NCBI RefSeq assembly: GCF_014645835.1
Contig: NZ_BMMM01000004.1
Location: 429,600 to 471,213, forward strand
DNA from: Streptomyces albiflavescens
GTDB taxonomy: Bacteria; Actinomycetota; Actinomycetes; Streptomycetales; Streptomycetaceae
Length of the DNA: 41,614 nucleotides
Direction: 5' to 3'
Below, piece by piece: positions 15,648-24,536 of this stretch. Below the pieces are notes generated by a model. The model did no database searches. It was not told the DNA's origin and saw only the letters and a list, made by a program, of their open reading frames with translations. A program made the translations under genes and the position numbers. How positions within the stretch are numbered: the first letter of the stretch is position 1; each line of letters starts with the position of its first letter.

Positions 15648-16925
15648 ATGAACGTCGGCAAGTCGGCCGCCCTCGAGACCCGAGGGCGCCGGCACACCAC
15701 CCAGCACCACCGGTCGCACCGCCCCTGGCACTTTCGAACCGTGGTCGGCGTCGTCTTCGTGGTCATGGCCGCCAGCAGCGCACCGTCTCCGCTGTATGGG
15801 CTCTACCAGCAGCAATGGCACTTCGGCACGGCCACGTCGACGATCATCTACGCCTGCTACGCCCTCGGCGCGGTCCTGACCCTCCTTCTCGCCGGAGGCC
15901 TGGCCGAGCACCTGGGCACCCAACGGACGATCGTGGTGGCACTGGCCACCATCGTCGTCAGCTTCCTCGCATTCCTCCTGGCCACGGGAGCCTGGGCGCT
16001 GTGCCTGGCTCGCCTGATCCAGGGCGTCGCGGTCGGGTTGCTCACCAGCAGCGCGGGCTCGGCACTGGCCGACCTTCACCGGGACCGCAGTCACCGGGCC
16101 GCGGCGGCGTCCAACAGCGCGGCGACCTCGACAGGCATCGCGCTGGGTGCGGTGTTCTCCGGCCTCGCCGTCCAGTTCGCTCCCGCGCCGCTGGTCACCC
16201 CGTTCGTCGTGCTGACCGTCCTGTCCCTCGGCGGTCTCGCCCTGGTGCGGGCCATTCCCGCCTGGCAGATCGTGCCGGAACGGCTAAGGCCCTGGCGCCC
16301 CCGGGGGCTGCGGATGGGTGCCGAGCCACGCGGGATCCTGCTCCGGGTGGCCCCCATGGTGATAGCCGGCTGGGCGGTCGTGGGCATGTACCTGGCACTG
16401 GGGGTCGACCTGGTCGCCGGCCTGCTGCACACCAGTGACAGGGCGATGTCCTCGCTGGTCATCCTTGTGGTGCAGGGGTGCGGCGGCATCGCTCCGATGC
16501 TGCTGCGAAGGCTGGGCGACCGGGCAGCGTCGGTGACGGGGTGCGCGCTCCTGGTGGCCGGGGTCGGGGTGTCCGTGGTCGGGTTCGACACGGCTCACGC
16601 CCTGCTGTTCTTCTCCGGTGCGGCGATCACCGGCGCGGGCTTCGGCCTGTCGTTCATGGGCTCCACAAGCACCGTGACGGCGGCGGTGATCGCCGGGGGC
16701 CACCCCCAGCTCCTGCCGGGGTTCTTCGCCCTGGCCTACCTGGCGGTGAGTGTGCCGGTGGTCGCCCTGGGCGCCGCCGCTTCCCGGTTCGGCGTCGCCG
16801 CCGCCTTCTCGGGGTTCGGGCTGCTGGTGGCTCTGCTCGCCATGGTGGCGGGCGCCAGCGCTGTCCGCCGGGGTCGGCCCGCATCCCAGCCGGGAAGGGC
16901 CGTTGCCGGCCACAGAGAGCAGTAA
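15648..16925 (+). CDS. MFS transporter
   Basis: The product has 425 aa with about 12 hydrophobic segments. Landmarks: first helix VVGVVFVVMAASSAPSPLYG, a motif-A-like loop after helix 2 (AGGLAEHLGTQRTIV), and a helix-4/5 region with IALGAVFSG. The SSAPSPLY opening is typical of a large actinobacterial MFS group of unknown substrates. The ATG at 15648 has GGAG 11 bases upstream; a longer frame upstream overlaps the ALDH gene end and was discarded. It is likely translated in one unit with the ALDH and the following SDR (82 bases downstream). Confidence 0.9.
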   Translation: MNVGKSAALETRGRRHTTQHHRSHRPWHFRTVVGVVFVVMAASSAPSPLYGLYQQQWHFGTATSTIIYACYALGAVLTLLLAGGLAEHLGTQRTIVVALATIVVSFLAFLLATGAWALCLARLIQGVAVGLLTSSAGSALADLHRDRSHRAAAASNSAATSTGIALGAVFSGLAVQFAPAPLVTPFVVLTVLSLGGLALVRAIPAWQIVPERLRPWRPRGLRMGAEPRGILLRVAPMVIAGWAVVGMYLALGVDLVAGLLHTSDRAMSSLVILVVQGCGGIAPMLLRRLGDRAASVTGCALLVAGVGVSVVGFDTAHALLFFSGAAITGAGFGLSFMGSTSTVTAAVIAGGHPQLLPGFFALAYLAVSVPVVALGAAASRFGVAAAFSGFGLLVALLAMVAGASAVRRGRPASQPGRAVAGHREQ

Positions 16926-17007
16926 GTGCTGCTCCATCGCAGCGCATACGAAAATTCGCTGCATCTGGCCTGATTTTTCTAACATCGAACAAATGAGAGG
17001 TAGTGGC

Positions 17008-17856
17008 ATGACCACTTGGTTCATCACTGGTGCGTCCCGCGGTTTCGGCCTGGAGATCGCACGCCAGGCACTGGAGCGGGGCGACAAGGTCGTGGCGACG
17101 GCCCGCAAGCCTGAGCAGGTACGGGACGCGCTCTCCCCGTACGAGGACAGCCTGCTCGCTGTCGCCCTCGACGTCACCGACGAGGCGCAGGCCCGCGAAG
17201 CCGTAGAGGCGGCCGTCGAGAAGTTCGGGACGATCGACGTCCTGGTCAACAACGCGGGCCGCGGCGTGCTGGGGGCGGTGGAGGAGACCTCCGACGCGGC
17301 GTTCCGCTCGGTCTACGACACCAACGTCTTCGGTCTGGCCAACGTCACCCGCGCCGTGCTGCCGGTCATGCGCCGGCAGCGGTCGGGCCACGTTCTCAAC
17401 CTGAGCTCCATCGGAGGCTTCGCGAGCGCGGCGGGCTTCGGCGTCTACTGCTCCACCAAGTTCGCCGTGGAGGGCCTCTCCGAGGCCATGCGCACCGAAC
17501 TGGCGCCGCTGGGGATCCACGTCACGATCGTGGAGCCGGGATACTTCCGCACCGACTTCCTCGACGCCACCAGCCTGCACACGGAGGGCCGGCTCATCTC
17601 CGACTACGCCGACACCGCCGGCGCCGTGCGTCAGGCCGTCCCCGGACTCAACCGTGCCCAGCCCGGTGACCCCGTCAAGGGAGCCACGGCCATCCTCGCC
17701 CTCGCCGACGCCGCCAACCCGCCGCTGCGCGCCCAGCTCGGCAGCGACTGCGCCGCGGCCATGGATCGTAAGATCGCTCAGCTTCGCGAGGAGACCGACA
17801 CCTGGCGGGAACTGGCCCTGTCCACCGATCACGACGACGTGACGGTCAGCATCTGA
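17008..17856 (+). CDS. Short-chain dehydrogenase/reductase
   Basis: The product has 282 aa. TGASRGFG (8-15), LDVTDE, NNAGRG, LSSIGG and the catalytic YCSTK (Tyr and Lys intact) mark a classical SDR, of the subgroup with a TDF after the PGY motif (VEPGYFRTDFL). It is a paralogue of 11606-12439. The ATG at 17008 is preceded by GAGAGG; the frame further upstream overlaps the MFS gene. It is followed after 43 bases by an XRE regulator in the same direction, an arrangement in which the regulator often controls the SDR. Confidence 0.93.
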   Translation: MTTWFITGASRGFGLEIARQALERGDKVVATARKPEQVRDALSPYEDSLLAVALDVTDEAQAREAVEAAVEKFGTIDVLVNNAGRGVLGAVEETSDAAFRSVYDTNVFGLANVTRAVLPVMRRQRSGHVLNLSSIGGFASAAGFGVYCSTKFAVEGLSEAMRTELAPLGIHVTIVEPGYFRTDFLDATSLHTEGRLISDYADTAGAVRQAVPGLNRAQPGDPVKGATAILALADAANPPLRAQLGSDCAAAMDRKIAQLREETDTWRELALSTDHDDVTVSI

Positions 17857-17899
17857 CCCGCCGTATGACGCGCAGGGGTCGAACGAGAAGGAGACTGCC

Positions 17900-18820
17900 G
17901 TGACAGAACTCGGTGAATTCCTGCGCGCATGCCGCGCCCGGGTCACTGCGGAGCAGATGGGGCTGCCCACGAGCGGGCACCGCCGAGTGCCAGGACTGCG
18001 GCGTGAGGAACTCGCGTCGCTGGCGGGCGTCAGCGTGGACTACATCGTGAGGCTGGAACAAGGCCGCGTGAAGTCGGCTTCGCCCGCCATCCTCACGGCC
18101 CTGGCCAGGGCGCTTGAGCTGCGCCCCGACGAGGAGGAGTACCTGCTGCGGTGCGCGGCGGAGGCGGGCATCTCCGGCCCGGCGAAGCCGGCCGCACCGA
18201 GAAACCAGCAGGTCTCGCAGGCGACACAGGTCCTTCTGGACAGCATGGTGAACGTCCCGGCGCTCGTGCTCGGCCGTCGCATGGACATCCTGGCGTGGAA
18301 CAGCCTGAGCGCCGCGCTGTTCACCGACTACTCCAGGCTGCCGGCCAAGCGGCGCAACCACATATGGCTCACCTTCCTCGACCCCGAGGTCCGTGGGCTG
18401 TATGCGAACTGGGAGAGAGTCGCCCAGGAGTGTGTGGCCTATCTCCGTATGGATGCCGGCCGCTACCCGAACGATCCCGAGCTCGCGCGGCTCGTCGGGG
18501 AACTCTCCTTGAAGGACCCCGACTTCCGCCGATGGTGGTCCGACCACAGAGTGCGGTCCCAGCGGCCTGGCCGCAAGGAGTTCGTCCACGCGGTCGCCGG
18601 GGAACTGAGCCTGGACTTCCAGGTGCTGGATGTGCGGGGCTCCGCGGACCAGAGCCTGCTCGTCTACACGGCGGAACCGCACTCGCCGAGCGCACAGGCC
18701 CTGACCTTCCTGGCGGGCTGGGCTGCCACCGAACTCCCCGCCCGGTCGACGGAGCCGGCAGGACCGCCCCGCCGTCCTGAGGAAGCACCTGCGGCGAGAG
18801 AATCCAAGGACGGGGCGTAG
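17900..18820 (+). CDS. XRE family regulator with MmyB-like ligand-binding domain
   Basis: The product has 306 aa. The N-terminal helix-turn-helix (about 34-56) reads LRREELASLAGVSVDYIVRL; the downstream region (about 100-280) follows the MmyB pattern: PALVLGRRMDILAWNSLSAA, then the LDPEVRGLYANWE block and DFRRWWSDH. MmyB-type domains bind small ligands, possibly fatty acids, and these proteins commonly control a neighbouring SDR. The GTG at 17900 follows GGAG. It is co-directional with the ALDH-MFS-SDR set and shares its terminator, so it may regulate the unit autogenously. Confidence 0.93.
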   Translation: MTELGEFLRACRARVTAEQMGLPTSGHRRVPGLRREELASLAGVSVDYIVRLEQGRVKSASPAILTALARALELRPDEEEYLLRCAAEAGISGPAKPAAPRNQQVSQATQVLLDSMVNVPALVLGRRMDILAWNSLSAALFTDYSRLPAKRRNHIWLTFLDPEVRGLYANWERVAQECVAYLRMDAGRYPNDPELARLVGELSLKDPDFRRWWSDHRVRSQRPGRKEFVHAVAGELSLDFQVLDVRGSADQSLLVYTAEPHSPSAQALTFLAGWAATELPARSTEPAGPPRRPEEAPAARESKDGA

Positions 18821-18853
18821 CGCATCAGCGGGGGGACCCTGGGCCCGCACCTG

Positions 18854-18890
18854 GTCGGGGAGCAGAGAGTGCGACTCTCTGCTCCCCGAC
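18854..18890. terminator. Bidirectional terminator
   Basis: A perfect 17-bp stem (GTCGGGGAGCAGAGAGT pairing with 18874-18890) with a 3-base GCG loop lies between the convergent XRE (ends 18820) and amidohydrolase (ends 18960) genes, well placed to stop both. Confidence 0.88.
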
Positions 18891-18959
18891 CTTCGTATGG
18901 GTGCAACCCGCATCACAGGGGGGCGAAGAGCAGTGCGGCGAGGGGGCCAACTCCTTTCC

Positions 18960-20285
18960 CTACGGCTCGACCTGCAGCATGTGAACCGCCGCCGCGGCCA
19001 CCGCCCGCTGGGCGGCGACGCGGTCGACGCGCAGGGGCTCCCCGTCGGCGACCACCTGTTCGCCGGCGACCCAGACGTCGCGCACTGCTCGGGAACCTGC
19101 GGCCCACACCAGATTGGCGAGCAACTGCTCGTCGGGGACATCGAGTCCCGCGGCGAAATGCGGTCCGTCCACGCCGATGTGAATCATGTCGGCCCACGTG
19201 CCGGGGCTGAGCGTGCCGATGTCCTGGCGCCCCACCGCGGCGGCTCCGCCGCGAGTCGCCATCAGCAGCGCGTCCTTGGCGGTCAGGGCGAAGGGATCCC
19301 CGGTCGTCGCGCGGGCCAGCATCATGGCGAGCCGCATTTCCTCCCACAGGTCGAGGTCGTCGTTGCTTGCCGGACCGTCCGTGCCCAGGCCCACTGCGAC
19401 GGAGCCCGCCCGCAGGGCGGTGAGCCCGGCGATGCCTGAGGCGAGCTTGGCGTTGGATCCGGGGCAGTGGGCGACTCCGGCACCGTGGTCGGCGAGAAGC
19501 CGGACGTCGTGGTCGGAGAGATGGACGGCGTGAGCCGCCAGCAGGCGCCCGTCCAGGAGTCCGACCTCAGCGAGCAGTTGGGGGACGGATCCGTGTGCGG
19601 CGCGCTGGTTCTGGTCCTCCGCCGGGGACTCGGCGACGTGGATGTGTACGAGGGCTCCCCGGGCGGCGGCCGACTCGGCCGTGGCCCGCAGGGCCTCCGC
19701 AGGGAGGGTGTAGGCGGAGTGCGGGCCGTAGCACAACTCGACACGGCCGCCGGGACCGAACCTCAGGCCGTCCTCGTCTATCCACTTGTCGATCGCGGTC
19801 AGGGCACTTTGCCATCCTGCACCGGGCAGATCGAAATAGGCGGGGGCGAGGAGTATGCGGCTGCCTGCGGTGAGTGCCGCGTTCACCACCGACTCGCCGT
19901 GCAGGTACATCTCGGCACTGGTCGTGATTCCGTGCTGAAGCATCTCGACACAGCCGAGCAGCATGCCCGCGTAGGCGTCCGCCGGACGCATGCGGGCTTC
20001 CGCGGGCCAGATGACGTCGTTCAGCCAGGACAGCAGCGGGAGGTCTCCGCCCGCGCCGCGCAGGGGTGTCATGGCGCTGTGCGCGTGTGCGTTGACGAGG
20101 CCGGGCATCAGTATTCCGGAGAGCCGAGTCACGGGCGTCATGTCGGCCGGGGGTGCGTCGGCACGAGGCCCGCAATACGTGATGTGCCCGTCGTCCTGTA
20201 AGTCGACGACACCGTCTCGGACTACCGAGCATCGCGCATCCGCGGGCAGAACGACGGGGGCATGGAAACGGCGTGCGCGTTGCAT
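18960..20285 (-). CDS. Amidohydrolase, TRZ/ATZ (8-oxoguanine/S-adenosylhomocysteine deaminase-like) family, TTA-containing
   Basis: The product has 441 aa. The family hydrolyses or deaminates purines and triazines using one metal in a TIM barrel. Seen: His67 and His69 in GLVNAHAHSAMTPLRG, the third metal His in HIHVAES with Glu following, a further His in LLAAHAVHLSD, and the catalytic Asp in GLGTDGPASN. The C-terminal composite domain (ADMIHIGVDGPHF...VWVAGEQVV) is also typical. The ATG at 20285 has GGAG 6 bases upstream. Codon 29 is TTA (20199-20201), implying bldA dependence. It probably has its own promoter, since the hairpin at 20472-20516 separates it from the upstream flavoprotein gene. 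It may feed a nitrogen-heterocycle pathway. Confidence 0.92.
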   Translation of the reverse strand: MQRARRFHAPVVLPADARCSVVRDGVVDLQDDGHITYCGPRADAPPADMTPVTRLSGILMPGLVNAHAHSAMTPLRGAGGDLPLLSWLNDVIWPAEARMRPADAYAGMLLGCVEMLQHGITTSAEMYLHGESVVNAALTAGSRILLAPAYFDLPGAGWQSALTAIDKWIDEDGLRFGPGGRVELCYGPHSAYTLPAEALRATAESAAARGALVHIHVAESPAEDQNQRAAHGSVPQLLAEVGLLDGRLLAAHAVHLSDHDVRLLADHGAGVAHCPGSNAKLASGIAGLTALRAGSVAVGLGTDGPASNDDLDLWEEMRLAMMLARATTGDPFALTAKDALLMATRGGAAAVGRQDIGTLSPGTWADMIHIGVDGPHFAAGLDVPDEQLLANLVWAAGSRAVRDVWVAGEQVVADGEPLRVDRVAAQRAVAAAAVHMLQVEP

Positions 20286-20471
20286 GATCACTCCACTGGA
20301 TCTGGTCCGCCCCGTCTGCACAGCTGGGCTTGGTGGAGGAGACGGGGGCGTTCGAGGCACGCCCGAGCACCGGCAGGGATCGTCACTTCCAGTGGGGCCC
20401 GCAGGTCGGCCGGGCGGGAAGGTCGTCGGGTGGTGGATGCCGTACAGGCATCCCGAAGAACCGAACGGAAG

Positions 20472-20516
20472 GGGCACACCGTACGGAGTGCTGCGAGGTC
20501 GCCGTACGGTGTGCCC
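20472..20516 (-). terminator. Terminator after the flavoprotein gene
   Basis: GGGCACACCGTACGG (20472-20486) pairs perfectly over 15 bp with CCGTACGGTGTGCCC (20502-20516), 12 bases beyond the stop of the minus-strand gene ending at 20528. Confidence 0.8.
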
Positions 20517-20527
20517 GCGGTTCGGGT

Positions 20528-21745
20528 TCAGAGCATCAGGCTCACGCGCTCGCTGATGCCGAGGAGGGCCTTGCCGTAGACCTCAAGGCCGACCGCCGGG
20601 ACCAGGCCGGCGTGGCGCGCCGCGACGTTGGCGTCACGCCAGATGCGCTGGAGAGGGGCGGCGTCGGCGAACGAGGACGCGCCGTGCACGTTCAGGAGCG
20701 TGCTGATCGCGTCGAGTACCTGCTGTGCGGCGAAGCCGGCCCGGGCCCTGACGTGCGTACGCGCGGCATAGTCCAGGGGACCGCCGGAGGCGGCGGCCTG
20801 ATCGACCTCGTCGACGGCTCGGTAGGTGTGCAGGCGGGCCGTCTCCAGCTTCAGCGCAGCCTCGGCCAGCTGTATCTGGACGCCCACCGAGTCGGCCTGC
20901 CGGCTGTGGACGGTGAACGACAACGGCTTCTGCCCGGCTCCCTTCACCACCACGTCCAGTGCCGCCTTCCCCAGTCCGAGCAGGGGTCCGACCAGGCACA
21001 GCAGCAGCATCGGCCCGAATGTCGAGGCGTACAGCGCCTCGTCCCGGGACGCGCGGGGGTAGGCCCCCTCCGCGGCCGCGGGAACCGACAGCACACGGTG
21101 CTCGGGAACGAACACGTCCTGCCCGATCAGGGTGTTGCTGGCGGTCGCTTTCATGCCCGCGGTGTGCCACGTGTCCTCGACGGTCAGCTCGGAGGCGGGG
21201 ACCAGGACGAGTGCCTGGTCCACCACTGCTCCGCTGTCGTCCTTAAGCAGTGCACCGACCGCGGCCCAAGTCGCATAGGGCGCACCGGAGTTGTACGACC
21301 ATTTGCCGCTGACGCGCCAGCCGCCCGGCACCCGCTCCCCCATGCCCATCGGCGCCGCTACACCGGTCACGCGCGCATCCGGATCGGCACCGAAGACCTC
21401 CTCCTGGGCCTTGTCCGGGAAGAGGCACGCCAGCCAGTTGGTCACCGCGATGATCGACCCGACCCAGGCCGCCGAACCGTCGCCTTCCCCGAGGGCCTCG
21501 GATACTTCGGTCAAGGTCCGCAGGTCGGTCTCACAACCGCCGTACCGCCGGGGGGTCAGCAGCCGGAAGACGCCCGCCTCGGCCAGGGCGTCGACGACCT
21601 CCACCGGCACGACGCGATCCGACTCGCCGCGCGCCGCCTGGTCCCGCAGCAGCGGCTGCAGAGCGACGGCCCGCGCCACCAGCTCGGCCCTGATGCCTTC
21701 CCTGGACAACGCACCGGCGTCGTCCTGGCGGCTGTTGGTGTTCAC
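20528..21745 (-). CDS. Acyl-CoA-dehydrogenase-like flavoprotein, probable two-component monooxygenase or desulfurase-type oxygenase
   Basis: The product has 405 aa. The fold is that of acyl-CoA dehydrogenases (N-terminal helices, middle beta domain, C-terminal helices) but resembles the HsaA/DszC group of flavin-dependent hydroxylases: AWVGSIIAVTNWLACLFPDK (about 90-109), GGWRVSGKWSYNSGAPYATW (about 140-160), and a C-terminal NVHGASSFADAAPLQRIWRD block. No canonical acyl-CoA dehydrogenase catalytic Glu was recognised. Group-D monooxygenases need reduced flavin from a partner reductase; none is adjacent, though WrbA or another could serve. The GTG start at 21745 has AAGGAG 7 bases upstream. 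A 5' fragment of a second copy persists at 8944-9120. Confidence 0.88.
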   Translation of the reverse strand: MNTNSRQDDAGALSREGIRAELVARAVALQPLLRDQAARGESDRVVPVEVVDALAEAGVFRLLTPRRYGGCETDLRTLTEVSEALGEGDGSAAWVGSIIAVTNWLACLFPDKAQEEVFGADPDARVTGVAAPMGMGERVPGGWRVSGKWSYNSGAPYATWAAVGALLKDDSGAVVDQALVLVPASELTVEDTWHTAGMKATASNTLIGQDVFVPEHRVLSVPAAAEGAYPRASRDEALYASTFGPMLLLCLVGPLLGLGKAALDVVVKGAGQKPLSFTVHSRQADSVGVQIQLAEAALKLETARLHTYRAVDEVDQAAASGGPLDYAARTHVRARAGFAAQQVLDAISTLLNVHGASSFADAAPLQRIWRDANVAARHAGLVPAVGLEVYGKALLGISERVSLML

Positions 21746-21870
21746 GGATGTTCTCCTTTTGTGTGGTTATCTGCTGGGCAGGGCCGCCCTTCCTTGCACG
21801 CCTGTCCAGGGCATGCGCGGACGCGACAGCCGGACGCTGCCCGGTGATCAAACTGGGGTGGTGCTGGTGT

Positions 21871-21970
21871 GAGGCCGAGGCCGAGGCCGAGGTCGAGGCC
21901 GGTCTCAGGCCAGGTCGAGGCCGGGCTCAGGCCGGGTCGAGGTCGAGGCCGGGCTCAGCCCAGGTCGAGT
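21871..21970. repeat. Degenerate tandem repeat derived from a gene's 3' end
   Basis: About 100 bases built from GAGGCC/GAGGTC hexamers and a ~22-base unit of the form CTCAGGCCAGGTCGAGGCCG. The last unit, CTCAGCCCAGGTCGAG (21954-21969), contains the stop and last codons (LDLG) of the alpha/beta hydrolase, so the outer units look like diverged tandem copies of that 3' end. Confidence 0.75.
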
Positions 21971-22638
21971 GCGACCTTCGCCAGGAGAGCCGCGAGTTCC
22001 GCCGGCTTCGACAGGAACGGCGAGTGGTCGCCCGCGATCCGGTGGACCGCGCCGGACCTTTCCGCCAGTACTTGCTGGGCTTGTGCAGGCAGTGCCTGGT
22101 CGCCCTCGCAGATGATGTACGTCGACGGGACGGTGTGCCACGCCGCCTTGGTCAGGACGTCCCAGAAGGACTTCGTGCTCTGCGGCACCAGCCGCTTGGC
22201 GGCCTCCTCGGCCTCGGACCGAGGCGCGTCACCGTAGAACATCGCGATCGGATCGTTCGGCATGGGCTCGAAATCGCCCGGCTCCGGCGGAACAGGCGCG
22301 CCGGCGAAGCCCAGGAGGCTCTCACCGACATCGAGTTGAAATGCCGTCAGATAGACGATGCGCGACACGTTCCCCGCCTCGGCGGCAGCCTGGCTGACCG
22401 GTATGCCTCCGTAGGAATGGGCGACAACCACCACTGGGCCGTCGATGAGCTCCAGCTCCCCGAGTACCGCCTGCGCGTCGTCATGCATGCCGGCCCGCCC
22501 GCCGGCGCTCGGCAGATCGATCGCCCGAGTCCGCCACCCGTCGGCCTCCAGCACCGCCGTCAGTTTCTCCCAGCACCACGCGCCGTGCCATGCCCCATGC
22601 ACCAGGAGCAGAGTCGGACGGGAAACCCCACCAGTCAC
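21955..22638 (-). CDS. Alpha/beta hydrolase
   Basis: The product has 227 aa. The fold markers are the oxyanion strand LLLVHGAWHGAWCWEKL (N-terminal HG motif), the nucleophile elbow VVVAHSYGG (Ser in A-x-S-x-G form), the acid segment YIICEGDQALP and the His in AGDHSPFLSKP. The HGAWHGAWCW opening recalls the hydroxynitrile lyase/methylesterase-like group; the substrate is unknown. The GTG at 22638 gives a good family start but only a weak ribosome site (AAAGTGGAC). It lies 209 bases upstream of the flavoprotein gene, with the tandem repeat between them. Confidence 0.9.
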   Translation of the reverse strand: MTGGVSRPTLLLVHGAWHGAWCWEKLTAVLEADGWRTRAIDLPSAGGRAGMHDDAQAVLGELELIDGPVVVVAHSYGGIPVSQAAAEAGNVSRIVYLTAFQLDVGESLLGFAGAPVPPEPGDFEPMPNDPIAMFYGDAPRSEAEEAAKRLVPQSTKSFWDVLTKAAWHTVPSTYIICEGDQALPAQAQQVLAERSGAVHRIAGDHSPFLSKPAELAALLAKVALDLG

Positions 22639-23333
22639 GAAAAGTCCACTTTCAAATCGGTCAGAAGAGCCAGGCGCTCAGCGGCCCTCATGGAAGACCC
22701 TAAAGGCGATCGGACATACTGTCCAACGTGATGTGCATATCGAGTTCGCCGAACTGCCAGGACGAGCGCTGACTACTACGCGCGCCTGCAACAGGGGCAG
22801 TTGGGCAGCCTTCTGCCACCAGGTGGCCGCGTCACCTGGCCGAGCTCGCCACACCGGCCGCGGGCTCTGCTCCTCCGATTACGCCGAGCGACATGAACTC
22901 GTCGTCGTGGAGTGGACCGCAGGAGGCCCGTCTCCGGAGCGGTTCCGAAAGCGGGCCGGGTGGTCGGCTTTGTCATCTGCTCGGGATCTCGCCTCGACCC
23001 GGCTGTCGGCATGCTTGCCCGACCTGTTCCGGCAGAGGAGGCGCGGCGCGCGAGCTCCTCCTCGGCCAGGCCTCGCAACTGCCGAGCCCGTGACAGCCGG
23101 GAACGTACGGTGCTCACCGGCACGCCCAGGGCCTCGGCCGCGTCCGCACAGGTCAGCCCTGACCAGACGCCGGCACGTGGCATCCCTGTGCCGTCGGTCA
23201 CAACAACCCGTGTGGTGCCGACGGCTTGCCTTCACGCCGTCCGCTCTCGCGCGAGGCCACTTCGGCCCGCCCGTGAGCACATCCCGTCGCGGCGCTCCTG
23301 ACGGTGAAGCCTGTCGTCGACGCAGTCGATGTG
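22639..23333. other. Gap containing a sigma-factor scrap
   Basis: About 700 bases without an intact gene. A minus-strand fragment (23043-23165) resembles ECF sigma region 4; the rest has only short frames of poor codon bias. Confidence 0.5.
23043..23165 (-). pseudogene. ECF sigma factor region-4 fragment
   Basis: The minus strand reads SGLTCADAAEALGVPVSTVR then SRLSRARQLRGLAEEELARR, the helix-turn-helix of sigma region 4 (GL...EIAEALGVPVGTVRSRL.RAR in family members). No region 2 can be found upstream, so this is a broken gene or a very short leftover. Confidence 0.5.
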
Positions 23334-24536
23334 TCAGCCGGATTCAGAGTGCTCAAGAAGACTCGGTCCCCTTGACGCCAGGCGGTGGTCCACTGTGGCG
23401 ATGGCCGTCAGGACGACCGCAACCATCGTCATGCCGATCCAGCCGGTGATGGACGCTGTCGCCCCCAGCGGCACCGCGCACATCGCCCCGATCAGGCGGT
23501 CGGCGATACGTCCGCTTCCGAGCAGGCCTCGGTAGATCGCGTGGCCCACGAGGAACACCGCTGTGCCGCAGCCCAGCCACCACCGGTTTGCGTGCCCGTC
23601 GAAGTGGTGGATGGCGTCGCTGATCCCGGCCGCGACCAGGATGATGCCGGTGAGCATCACCAGGTGCGCGCTGGTGAACGCGTAGTAGGCGAGTGTTTGG
23701 CGACGGTCCTCGGTGGCCTTCTCGAACTCCTCGTCGGCTCGCTCTTCGTCCCCGTCGAAGTACACCCACCACAGGCCCGAGGCCACGGCGATCCCCAGCG
23801 CCACGCCCAGCGCCAAGGGGGCATTCACCGCGTGGGTGGTCGATCCCTGGGCGCCGATTCCGATGGCGACCACCGACTCTCCCAGTACGACCAGCAGGAG
23901 CAGCGCATGCCGCTCCACGAAGTGATGTGGTTCGAGGACGAAGCCGCGAATGCGACCCAGCAAGGGCGAGAGGTAGAGGACCGGCACAGCGGTGGCCCAG
24001 CACACCCAGCCCCATGCTTCCGGAAGGTGCGGGGCGACGAGTATGAGGACGCCGGCAGCGGCGTTGAACGGCATGTTGCGACGAATGGCCTGCCGCGCCG
24101 ACGGGGCATCGGTCGTCAGATAGACCAGACCATGGATGGCAACGACGGCCAGATACGCCGAGGGGAAGGCCCAGCCCTCGGGCGTGAAGGCGTACGGCAC
24201 GTCCAGCCCCATGATGAAGAAGCCCGTCATCGCAAGCGTCAGCAGCAGGCGCACCTGCACCGCGTCAGGCCTCACCGCGTTGGTGAGCCATCCGAACCCG
24301 CTGAACATCCACCACACGATGACCATCGGGAACAGCCCCTTGAGGAGGCCCACCCACCCAGGATGGGTTCCCACCGTGTGGGTGACCTGAGTGACGAAGA
24401 AGACGAACACCAAGTCGAAGAAGAGTTCGGCCGACGTCACACGGCCCTGGGTTCTCTCTGAAATCCACAGCTGTCTGGGAACGAGAGAGATCCGGTTCCG
24501 TTCGGTTCGTCTCACGAGCGGTTCGCTTTCCCTCAT
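23334..24536 (-). CDS. Low temperature requirement protein A (LtrA) family membrane protein
   Basis: The product has 400 aa and is very hydrophobic, with about 10-12 membrane segments. The LtrA signature is clear: RVTSAELFFDLVFVFFVTQV near residue 32, the EPHHFVERHALLLLVVLGES block near 200, and WWVYFDGDEERADEEFEKA near 260. The molecular function of LtrA proteins is not established. The ATG at 24536 was chosen because the family similarity begins soon after it; its ribosome site is weak, and upstream in-frame sequence is not LtrA-like. It appears monocistronic. Confidence 0.93.
   Translation of the reverse strand: MRESEPLVRRTERNRISLVPRQLWISERTQGRVTSAELFFDLVFVFFVTQVTHTVGTHPGWVGLLKGLFPMVIVWWMFSGFGWLTNAVRPDAVQVRLLLTLAMTGFFIMGLDVPYAFTPEGWAFPSAYLAVVAIHGLVYLTTDAPSARQAIRRNMPFNAAAGVLILVAPHLPEAWGWVCWATAVPVLYLSPLLGRIRGFVLEPHHFVERHALLLLVVLGESVVAIGIGAQGSTTHAVNAPLALGVALGIAVASGLWWVYFDGDEERADEEFEKATEDRRQTLAYYAFTSAHLVMLTGIILVAAGISDAIHHFDGHANRWWLGCGTAVFLVGHAIYRGLLGSGRIADRLIGAMCAVPLGATASITGWIGMTMVAVVLTAIATVDHRLASRGPSLLEHSESG

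Noticed and set aside
14087..15766. 559-aa minus-strand frame
   Set aside because: Antisense shadow of the aldehyde dehydrogenase gene, caused by high GC.
17008..18820. SDR-XRE pair as a toxin-antitoxin system
   Set aside because: The XRE protein is 306 aa with an MmyB-type ligand domain and the partner is a normal SDR, so this is a regulator-enzyme arrangement.
20330..21847. 505-aa plus-strand frame
   Set aside because: Antisense shadow of the acyl-CoA-dehydrogenase-like gene; no domain similarity.
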